DNA from: DASVXQ01 sp046727955
Lineage (GTDB): Bacteria > Actinomycetota > CALGFH01
Direction of reading: 5' to 3'
Assembly (NCBI GenBank): GCA_046727955.1
Contig: JBKPDO010000022.1
Coordinates: 1-11,843, forward strand
DNA: 11,843 nt
Shown: positions 1 to 5,072 of the stretch, piece after piece
How the letters are laid out: each line of letters opens with the position of its first letter
Numbering within the stretch: the stretch's first letter is position 1
Translations under genes and position numbers: made by a program
Notes under the pieces: model-generated
Database searches by the model: none
What the model was told of the DNA's origin: nothing
The model's input: the letters and a program-made list of their open reading frames with translations, nothing else

Positions 1-131
1 GTGCCGTCCGGCCACCAGCCGGCGCCAGGGTTGGGCAGGCGCTGGTCGGTGCGCCAGAAGCCGCCGTGCGCGGCCACCAGGTACAGCCACGCGCCGAGCG
101 CGCCCAGTGCCAACCCCGCCAGGATGGTCAC
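1..131 (-). CDS. Membrane glycosyltransferase, HpnB-like (5' part only; runs off left edge)
   Basis: This is the first 43 codons of a gene read leftward out of the window. It starts at a GTG (129-131), 15 nt past the TGA of the response regulator; that TGA is in the same frame and fixes the start within a few codons. The N-terminus is a hydrophobic helix (about residues 2-20) followed by HGGFWRTDQRLP. From memory, a transmembrane helix followed by a GGFWR-DQRLP motif just ahead of the GT-A catalytic domain is characteristic of family 2 glycosyltransferases annotated as hopene-associated HpnB. The catalytic domain lies outside the window, so the substrate cannot be judged. The tight spacing suggests co-transcription with the response regulator. 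It could be another membrane GT2 enzyme. Confidence 0.55.
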   Translation of the reverse strand, partial: MTILAGLALGALGAWLYLVAAHGGFWRTDQRLPNPGAGWWPDG

Positions 132-146
132 GGGCGGCCGGCTGGC

Positions 147-587
147 TCAGCCGTCCCGGCCGGCGTTGCGGCGGAGGGTCTCGGTGACCCTGGCGACCAG
201 CTCGAGCGGCTCGAACGGCTTGATGACGTAGTCGTCTGCACCAGCGCTGAGCCCGACTATCCGGTCGGTCTGGAGCGACTTGGCGGTCAGCATGATCACC
301 GGGATGCGCGCGCCACGCGGATCGGCCCGTAGCTTGCTGCAGACCTCGTAGCCGTCCATTCCCGGCATCATCACGTCGAGCAGGATCAGATTTGGTTGCA
401 GGTCCAGGGCCTTCGCAAGCGCGTCCTTGCCATCGTGGGCGGTGACCACGTCGATGCCCTCGATGACCAGATTCACCTCCAGGAACCGGACGATGTCGCG
501 GTCGTCGTCGGCGACCAGCACCAGCTCCCGTTCGCGTTGTGCGAGCTGGCCGCGATCAGTGCGGTCCGGGCCGGCTCCATCCAGCAA
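147..587 (-). CDS. Single-domain response regulator (REC only)
   Basis: A 146-residue protein made almost entirely of one CheY-like receiver domain. The acidic pocket is D27-D28-D29, the phospho-acceptor is D71 in LLDVMMPGMDGYE, the switch threonine is T101 in MLTAKS, and the conserved lysine is K123 in the KPF motif. All key residues for phosphorylation are present. There is no DNA-binding or enzymatic output domain after residue about 140, so it probably acts through protein contacts or phosphotransfer, as CheY, DivK or Spo0F types do. The start is a TTG (585-587), chosen because a purine-rich GGGGAGAG lies a suitable distance upstream. It is followed after 15 nt by the glycosyltransferase. 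No sensor kinase is seen in the window. Confidence 0.9.
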   Translation of the reverse strand: MLDGAGPDRTDRGQLAQRERELVLVADDDRDIVRFLEVNLVIEGIDVVTAHDGKDALAKALDLQPNLILLDVMMPGMDGYEVCSKLRADPRGARIPVIMLTAKSLQTDRIVGLSAGADDYVIKPFEPLELVARVTETLRRNAGRDG

Positions 588-744
588 CGCAACTCTCTCC
601 CCTCATCAACGAGCGCGTCGATCGAGAGAGCCTATCAGGTCTGTCCGCAACCGCCGAACAGGCATAGAGCACCCGCTCCTGCCGTCGCGCCGAGTTGCGT
701 ACACTTGGCGGGCCAACGTAAGGCGCGTATGGCGAAGGTTCCCC

Positions 745-810
745 GGTGAGACCGGCACAGGCGCTCTTCGGGATCAGGGTGAGGCCGGCACATGCGCTCT
801 TGGGGGGCCG
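745..810. repeat. 33-bp tandem duplication, two copies
   Basis: Copies at 745-777 and 778-810 each begin ggtgag-ccggcaca-gcgctctt. The first 28 positions match at 25 of 28, then the copies diverge. The second copy runs directly into the GC hairpin at 810-833. It lies in a noncoding interval. Confidence 0.85.
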
Positions 811-833
811 TGGGGGGAGCTCGCTCCCCCCAC
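810..833. repeat. GC-rich perfect hairpin (copy A of a repeated palindrome)
   Basis: The left arm gtggggggagc (810-820) pairs over 11 bp with gctccccccac (823-833), leaving a minimal loop. There is no T-tract, so a classical intrinsic terminator is not shown. A near-identical palindrome occurs at 2703-2732, which suggests a dispersed intergenic repeat or a shared type of terminator. Confidence 0.8.
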
Positions 834-902
834 ATGGATCGAGGACCGCGTCGCGAGCGCTGCCCGCCATGTCGACCGCCGACCCAGCGAAAGAAGGAGC
901 CC

Positions 903-1268
903 ATGCCCAGCCTCGAGCAGGTCACGGAGTGGATCGAGGGATACGTCAAGGCCTGGAACTCCAACCGCCCCGACGACATCGCCCGGCTGTTCAGCGACGA
1001 CGCCACCTACTACACCACGCCCTACCGCCAGCCGTGGCGCGGCCGCGAGGCGATCGTGGCTGGCTGGCTGGACCGCAAGGACGAGCCCGGGGACACACGC
1101 TTCACCTGGAAGCCGCTAGCCGTGACCGACGACGTGGCCATCGTCCAATGCGAGACGGTCTATCTCGACCCGCCGGCGACCTACAGCAACCTGTGGGTCA
1201 TCCGCATGGACCCGGACGGCCGCTGCACCGAGTTCACCGAATGGTGGATGCTGCAATCGGACGGGTAG
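903..1268 (+). CDS. SnoaL-like / NTF2-like domain protein
   Basis: A 121-residue protein of the usual SnoaL_2/NTF2-like size. The opening helix has the family pattern VTEWIEGYVKAWNSNRPDDIARLFSDDA (split here between residues about 7-34), then YYTTPYRQPWRGREAIVAGW (about 36-55), a typical strand-loop that lines the pocket, and closes with the strands TYSNLWVIRMD and CTEFTEWWM. The fold is a cone-shaped alpha+beta barrel used by polyketide cyclases, ketosteroid isomerases and many proteins of unknown role, so the reaction cannot be named. The start ATG is supported by AAGAAGGAG about 5 nt upstream. It is followed 73 nt later by the MBL-rhodanese gene on the same strand. Nothing in the sequence ties their functions together. 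Confidence 0.85.
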   Translation: MPSLEQVTEWIEGYVKAWNSNRPDDIARLFSDDATYYTTPYRQPWRGREAIVAGWLDRKDEPGDTRFTWKPLAVTDDVAIVQCETVYLDPPATYSNLWVIRMDPDGRCTEFTEWWMLQSDG

Positions 1269-1341
1269 GCGTAGCCGCCTGGTGGCCGTGGTGGTTGCCG
1301 CCTCACCTCCGCGGGCTTACGCTGCGGCGGGGGCAGGCGAG

Positions 1342-2697
1342 ATGACCGATATCCATGCCGTCATCGACGAGGGCCTGGGAAACAGCTCGTACCTGGTCGA
1401 CCTGGGCGACCGGCGGGCGCTCGCGGTCGACCCGAGCCGCGACCCGCGGCCCTACGTTGCGGCCGCTGAGGGCCGGGGGTTGCGCATCGCCCTCACCGCC
1501 GAGACCCACCTGCACGCCGACTTCATCTCAGGCAGCCGCGAGCTGGCCACCCGTGGCGCCCAGGTGCTCGCGCCCCGCTCGGCGGGCCTGGCCTTCGCTC
1601 ACCGAGGACTCGAGGACGGCGAAGAGGTCGATCTCGGCGGTCTCGTGCTTCGCGTCCTCGCCACCCCCGGCCACGCGCCAGAGCACGTCGCGTACCTGCT
1701 GCTCGACAGCGGGCGGCCGGTCGCGCTGTTCAGCGGCGGCGCGCTGCTGGCCGGCGGGGTCGCCCGCACGGACCTGGTCAGCCCAGAGCAGACCCTGCCG
1801 CTCGCCCGCGCGGCCTGGCGGTCGCTCTCGCAGCGGCTGCTGACCTTGCCGCCGTCGCTGGCCGTCTACCCGACACACGGCGCCGGGTCGTTCTGCTCGG
1901 CGAGTCAGGGCGAGGGGTGGGTCACCACCATCGGCGCGGAGCAGGCTGCCAACCCGCTGGCGGGAGCCGGCACGGAGGAGCGCTTTGTCGCCCGGCTGCT
2001 CGCCGGGCTCGGCAGCTACCCGCCCTATTTCCTGCGCCTGCGCGAGGTGAACCGCCGCGGTCCGCGGTTGCTGGACGACCGCGAACGCCTGCTGGCCACG
2101 CTGCCCGTGGAGGAGGCGCGCGCTCGCGTGGAGGCGGGCGCGCTGCTGCTCGACGTCCGGCCCGGCGCCGACTTCGCCGCCGGGCACGCGCCCGGGGCGC
2201 TGTCGATCGCGTTGCGCCCGGCCTTCGCGACCTGGCTGGGCTGGCTGGTGGACCCGGCGCAGCCGCTGCTGTTCGTGCTCGGCGAGCGCCAGGATCGCGC
2301 CGAGCTGCTGCGCCAGTGCTACGGCATCGGCTACGAGCGGCTCGCCGGCGAGCTGGACGGGGGCATGGCCGCCTGGCGCGCGGCGGGGCTGCCAGAGGAC
2401 CACATCGAGCTGGTGGGGCCTGGCGAGGTGGGGGAGGGCCCAGTGCTGGACGTGCGGCAGGCGAGCGAGGTGGCGGAGGGGCGCCTGCCTACCGCGGTGG
2501 CGGTCGAGCTGGGCGCGCTCGAGGGAAGCGCCGACCGCCTGCCGGAGGGGCCGCTGACGGTGATGTGCGCGCACGGGGAGCGGGCCATGACCGCCGCCAG
2601 CCTGCTGGAGCGCGGGGGTCGTGCCGGTCTGCGCGTGCTTCGCGGCGGAGCGGCCGACTGGAGCGCCGCCACCGGCCGCCCCCTGGTCCGCTCGTGA
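1342..2697 (+). CDS. MBL-fold hydrolase with two rhodanese domains (persulfide dioxygenase-like / CstB-like)
   Basis: This 451-residue protein has three parts. First is a metallo-beta-lactamase domain (about 1-240) with THLHADF (55-61), PGHAPEH (109-115) and PTHG (177-180), in the ETHE1/Blh/CstB order. Then come rhodanese domain 1 (about 250-350) and rhodanese domain 2 (about 362-448). Known relatives oxidise protein or low-molecular-weight persulfides in the cytoplasm and handle sulfane sulfur. Two oddities stand out. The motif that normally reads TGD, whose Asp ligates iron (D154 in human ETHE1), reads SGG here (131-133). In rhodanese 1 the active-site loop is LGERQDRA with no Cys, so it is likely inactive, while rhodanese 2 keeps C409 in MCAHGERA. 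The start ATG 1342 (MTDIHAVID) fits the family better than the upstream in-frame codon at 1282. A strong hairpin follows the stop. Confidence 0.85.
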   Translation: MTDIHAVIDEGLGNSSYLVDLGDRRALAVDPSRDPRPYVAAAEGRGLRIALTAETHLHADFISGSRELATRGAQVLAPRSAGLAFAHRGLEDGEEVDLGGLVLRVLATPGHAPEHVAYLLLDSGRPVALFSGGALLAGGVARTDLVSPEQTLPLARAAWRSLSQRLLTLPPSLAVYPTHGAGSFCSASQGEGWVTTIGAEQAANPLAGAGTEERFVARLLAGLGSYPPYFLRLREVNRRGPRLLDDRERLLATLPVEEARARVEAGALLLDVRPGADFAAGHAPGALSIALRPAFATWLGWLVDPAQPLLFVLGERQDRAELLRQCYGIGYERLAGELDGGMAAWRAAGLPEDHIELVGPGEVGEGPVLDVRQASEVAEGRLPTAVAVELGALEGSADRLPEGPLTVMCAHGERAMTAASLLERGGRAGLRVLRGGAADWSAATGRPLVRS

Positions 2698-2702
2698 ACC
2701 AT

Positions 2703-2732
2703 CCGTGGGGGAGCACGCTCGCTCCCCCACGG
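2703..2732. terminator. Strong GC hairpin after MBL-rhodanese gene (copy B of repeated palindrome)
   Basis: The left arm ccgtgggggagc (2703-2714) pairs perfectly over 12 bp with gctcccccacgg (2721-2732) around a 6-nt loop. It starts 6 nt after the stop codon, which suits a transcription end or mRNA 3' stabiliser, but no T-run follows. Its core is nearly the same as the hairpin at 810-833. Confidence 0.6.
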
Positions 2733-2809
2733 ACTCCGATTCGCCAACGATATCCCCACCCCCCAAAGTCGAGAAGTTCCGTGGTGCCGTGGTCGCGAGA
2801 GGGTGAGAA

Positions 2810-3163
2810 ATGAGGTTGCTATGGAGCTTTCGTTATGCCTTCCGGGGCCTCTGGCAGGTCCTGGGGCGCGAGCGCAATGCCCGCATCCATGTGGTCGCCG
2901 CCGCCGTGGCGCTGGTGGCGGCCGGTCTGGCGCACCTGAACCGCGCTGAGGTGGCGCTGGTGGTGCTTGCGGTAGCGCTCGTGCTGTGTGCGGAGATCTT
3001 CAACAGCGTGATCGAGCAGGTGCTCGACCTGCTGCACCCGGAGCGCAGCCAGCGTGTCCGGGTGATAAAGGACGCGAGCGCAGCGGCCGTGCTGGTCGCC
3101 GCGCTCGGCGCCGCTGCCCTGGCGGGCGTCCTCTTTGGCCCGCGACTGGTCGGCCGCCCGTGA
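2810..3163 (+). CDS. Diacylglycerol / undecaprenol kinase family (DgkA type)
   Basis: A 117-residue integral membrane protein with three predicted helices (about 26-43, 47-68, 88-110). Signature segments of the small DgkA family are present: ERNARIH (21-27) near the first helix, AEIFNSVIEQVLDL (61-74) with E62, N65, E69 and D73, and KDASAAAVL (87-95). The E-N-E-D and K-D-A-A motifs form the ATP/Mg site in this family. It phosphorylates a lipid alcohol in the cytoplasmic membrane; Gram-positive members commonly act on undecaprenol, feeding cell-wall carrier lipid, and proteobacterial members act on diacylglycerol. The sequence does not decide between them. ATG 2810 is preceded by a GAGAGGGTGAGA purine stretch. 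It stands alone after the 2703-2732 hairpin. Confidence 0.9.
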   Translation: MRLLWSFRYAFRGLWQVLGRERNARIHVVAAAVALVAAGLAHLNRAEVALVVLAVALVLCAEIFNSVIEQVLDLLHPERSQRVRVIKDASAAAVLVAALGAAALAGVLFGPRLVGRP

Positions 3164-3192
3164 TTCAGCCGCCGCTCTGGCCGCCCGTGATT
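3152..3192. repeat. 14-bp direct repeat at the end of the DgkA-type gene
   Basis: The string ggccgcccgtgatt occurs at 3152-3165, spanning the stop codon, and again at 3179-3192. The spacing is 27 bp. It may be a small duplication beyond the gene end. Confidence 0.6.
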
Positions 3193-3350
3193 AGGCAAGC
3201 GGCGGACTCGACCCGTGCGAGGGCCGCTCGTAGATACCGGTGCCCTCGGCGGTGGCGTCCTCATGCTCATGACCTCGCCGTGCTCGTCCGCATGGCACCC
3301 TCGACACGACAACTGCACGTTGCACTGCCGAAGACGGGAGAATCGTCGCC

Positions 3351-3380
3351 ATGTTCGCCTACGCCATGTTCGCCTACGAC
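3351..3380 (+). repeat. 15-bp tandem duplication at the gene start
   Basis: atgttcgcctacgcc (3351-3365) is followed directly by atgttcgcctacgac (3366-3380), 14 of 15 identical. It is in frame and supplies two candidate start codons. The Shine-Dalgarno-like GGGAG at 3336-3340 sits 10 nt from the first and 25 nt from the second, which favours the first. Confidence 0.85.
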
Positions 3381-4097
3381 GACGCAGTCGCCGAGCGGTA
3401 CCCAACAATCCGCGCCGGCGTCATCCATGCGACCAGGCTGACCAACGGACGCAGCTCAGCAGAGCTGCTCGACGAGTACCAAGCCGCGCAACGGGCCGCC
3501 TCCGACAGGCTGCACACCACCGCGATCGCGGATCTTCCCTCGATCGCGGCATGGCGCCGCGCCTTCACCCAGTTCGGCGCCAAGCCGACCCAATACCGCA
3601 ACGCGGCCGAAGCGCTGCTCCGGAGACTCGCCAAGCATGGCGACATCCCCACCATCAGCACCCTCGTCGACATCGGCAACCTCGTCTCGATCCGCTATAC
3701 CATGCCGGTCGCCGTGTTCGACTTGGCCAGCGTCGCCGGCTCCATCACCGTTCGTTTCGCCACCGGCAACGAGCTTTTCACCGATCTCGGCTCGACCGGC
3801 AGCGTCTCCCCCGACCCTGGCGAGGTCATCTTCGTGGACAGCGACAACGTCGTGAGCGCTCGGCGCTGGTGCTGGCGCCAAAGCGCCCAGAGCGCCACCA
3901 GCGCGACCACGGTCGACGCGCTCGTCGTCGTCGAAGGCCATCACGACACCGCCAGTGGCGACGTCGAGGCCGCCCTTACCGATCTCACCTCGCTGCTTGC
4001 CGCCTATCAGCCTGGCGGCCAGAGCAGGTCGTACGTGTTGTCGCCGACCAGCCGTCGGGTGGGAACCGGCGAAGACGTCGAGAGCGCAAGTCGGTAG
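3351..4097 (+). CDS. Free-standing B3/B4 (PheRS beta editing-type) domain protein
   Basis: A 248-residue protein resembling the B3/4 tRNA-editing domain of phenylalanyl-tRNA synthetase beta, as a stand-alone protein (COG3382-like). Family-like stretches are RYPTIRAGVIHATRLTNG (16-33), FTQFGAKPTQYRNAAEALL (72-90), TLVDIGNLVSIRYTMPVAV (104-122) and PGEVIFVDSDNVVSARRWCW (156-175). Typical members may deacylate mischarged tRNA or bind amino acids, but most are uncharacterised, so the role is inferred. The start ATG 3351 has GGGAG (3336-3340) 10 nt upstream. A second possible ATG lies at 3366, and the first five codons (MFAYA) are repeated as MFAYD, a 15-bp duplication. The C-terminus beyond about residue 230 is polar and not obviously conserved. 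It has no functional link to its neighbours that I can see. Confidence 0.8.
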   Translation: MFAYAMFAYDDAVAERYPTIRAGVIHATRLTNGRSSAELLDEYQAAQRAASDRLHTTAIADLPSIAAWRRAFTQFGAKPTQYRNAAEALLRRLAKHGDIPTISTLVDIGNLVSIRYTMPVAVFDLASVAGSITVRFATGNELFTDLGSTGSVSPDPGEVIFVDSDNVVSARRWCWRQSAQSATSATTVDALVVVEGHHDTASGDVEAALTDLTSLLAAYQPGGQSRSYVLSPTSRRVGTGEDVESASR

Positions 4098-4129
4098 AAG
4101 TACCCTCCGCCGACCCCACTGGTCGCCGC

Positions 4130-4651
4130 TCAGCCGCCTCGCTCAGACCACCCCGGCTGGCCGTCTGGCTGGCCGTCCGGCTGGCCGTCAGCGGGCAGAT
4201 TCTGCTGGCACTGCCCGTGTGTGCCCGGAGCCAGCCGACCCGGAGCCAGCCGACCCGGAGCCAGCCGACCCGGAGCCAGCCGACCCGGAGCTAGCCGGCC
4301 GAGCAGTTTCTGGGCGACGCCGTCCAGGGTCAGCAGGTCCTGCTCGTCGAAGTGGCGGGTGAAGGTCTCCTCGATGACCCGGGCGTAGACGGCCCGGGCG
4401 GTGCGGTGCACAGCCACGCCTGCGTTGGTGAGCGTGGCGTAGACCTCGCGGCGGTTCTCCGCCGGGCGATCGCGCTGGATCCAGCCTCGGTCGACGAGGC
4501 GGTCGATGATGCGGGTGAGTCCGCCAGGGGTAACCCGCAGGCAGGTCGCGAGGTCCAGCATCCGCAGCCGCCTGCCGGGCGCCGCGGCGAGCCACGCCAG
4601 CAGGTCGTGCTGTTCCTCACCACCATCGGCAACAAGACCGGCAAGCGGCAC
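4130..4651 (-). CDS. MarR-family transcriptional regulator, N-terminally truncated, with repeat tail (possible pseudogene)
   Basis: The open frame has 173 residues from a GTG at 4649-4651. Residues about 14-115 match the MarR winged helix: LLAWLAAAPGRRLRMLDLA (17-35), recognition helix TPGGLTRIIDRLVDRG (41-56), and wing RDRPAENRREVYATLT (60-75). The first dimerisation helix, normally about 30-40 residues ahead of this, is absent. Residues 1-13 instead are the antisense of a nitroreductase-type gene on the plus strand. Homology seems to begin at about position 4606-4612. The C-terminus carries five GRLAP pentapeptides (118-142) and three DGQP units (155-166), encoded by tandem repeats and unusual for MarR proteins. 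Without the dimer helix and with no native promoter, function is doubtful. MarR proteins normally repress nearby genes in response to small ligands. Confidence 0.7.
   Translation of the reverse strand: MPLAGLVADGGEEQHDLLAWLAAAPGRRLRMLDLATCLRVTPGGLTRIIDRLVDRGWIQRDRPAENRREVYATLTNAGVAVHRTARAVYARVIEETFTRHFDEQDLLTLDGVAQKLLGRLAPGRLAPGRLAPGRLAPGRLAPGTHGQCQQNLPADGQPDGQPDGQPGWSERGG
4155..4190. repeat. 12-bp tandem repeat, three copies
   Basis: ggctggccgtc plus one variable base is repeated at 4155-4166, 4167-4178 and 4179-4190. On the minus strand it encodes DGQP units in the tail of the MarR-type protein, so length changes stay in frame. Confidence 0.9.
4226..4300. repeat. 15-bp tandem repeat, five copies
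   Basis: cggagccagccgacc is repeated perfectly at 4226-4240, 4241-4255, 4256-4270 and 4271-4285, with a diverged fifth copy (cggagctagccggcc) at 4286-4300. On the minus strand it encodes GRLAP pentapeptides in the MarR-type tail. The diverged copy is the one nearest the wHTH domain, consistent with expansion outward from an original GRLAP. Confidence 0.95.
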
Positions 4652-4942
4652 GAGACCCCGGTCGCCTGGTTCCCCGACGGTGACGACGCCTGGCTGATCG
4701 TCGCATCGGCCGGCGGGTCAGCGCGCAACCCGGATTGGTACCACAACCTCGCGGCGCATCCCGACCAGGTCTGGGTCGAGCTTCCGCAGCGCACGCTGCA
4801 GGTGGCGCCAGAGCAACTCGAGGGTGCCCGCCGACAGGAGCGCTGGCAGCGGATCGTCCAGGCGCAACCCCGCTACGCGAGATACCAGGAGAAGACAGAC
4901 CGCCTTCTTCCAATCATTCGCCTGGTGCCCGCCTCGACGTAG
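4607..4942 (+). pseudogene. F420-dependent (DDN-type) nitroreductase family, 5'-truncated
   Basis: Recognisable homology starts at VVLFLTTIGNKTGK and runs to the stop at 4940-4942, about 111 residues. Family features are the LTT-G-K-GK-R-TPV strand (residues about 4-19 from GTG 4607), the SAGGSARNPDWYHNL segment (34-48) and the closing YARYQEKTDRLLPIIRL. Deazaflavin-dependent nitroreductases use coenzyme F420 as a split beta-barrel and normally have about 25-30 more residues at the N-terminus that cover the F420 site. These are missing: upstream sequence in this frame, open back to 4352, is the antisense of the MarR-type gene. GTG 4607 lacks a good ribosome-binding site. I therefore treat it as a broken gene. 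A fused product from ATG 4352 is formally possible but would have a nonsense N-terminus. Confidence 0.6.
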
Positions 4943-5051
4943 GGTCGACCGACGGTGCGTCGCTGCGATTTGCCGCGGGTCAAGCTGGGGCAGAGCGGCG
5001 CGCCGATGTCGAGTTCCAGTCCTCGAGCGTGGCTGAGGCCGAGTCGCCAAC

Positions 5052-5072
5052 GCCCGCCGTTCAGCGGCGGGC
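5052..5072. terminator. GC hairpin at the end of the AAA+ ATPase gene
   Basis: GCCCGCCG (5052-5059) and CGGCGGGC (5065-5072) form a perfect 8-bp stem. The minus-strand stop codon of the ATPase (5061-5063) sits in the 5-nt loop. No T-run follows on either strand, so it is a possible rather than clear terminator between two convergent genes. Confidence 0.4.

Larger units (their letters stand above)
588..902. other. Noncoding stretch between response regulator and SnoaL-like gene
   Basis: This divergent interval of 315 nt must carry promoters for the minus-strand regulator and the plus-strand SnoaL-like gene. I see no convincing -35/-10 pair. It holds a 33-bp tandem duplication (745-810) and a strong hairpin (810-833), listed separately. 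Open frames here encode low-complexity or repeat-derived peptides with no recognisable family, and I regard them as chance. Confidence 0.6.

Noticed and set aside
635..1006. Minus-strand frame containing repeated SACAGLT units
   Set aside because: The peptide repeat is just the translation of the noncoding 33-bp duplication, and the frame overlaps the SnoaL-like gene.
1528..2766. Long minus-strand frame opposite the MBL-rhodanese gene
   Set aside because: It has no recognisable motifs and is the mirror of a clear enzyme gene; codon bias explains the open frame.
3215..4294. Plus-strand frame of 359 codons overlapping the B3/B4 gene
   Set aside because: It is an Arg/His-rich out-of-frame reading of the B3/B4 gene ending in the translated 15-bp repeats.
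4226..4300. Possible CRISPR array
   Set aside because: The units are directly adjacent with no spacers and encode a peptide repeat, so this is a simple tandem repeat.
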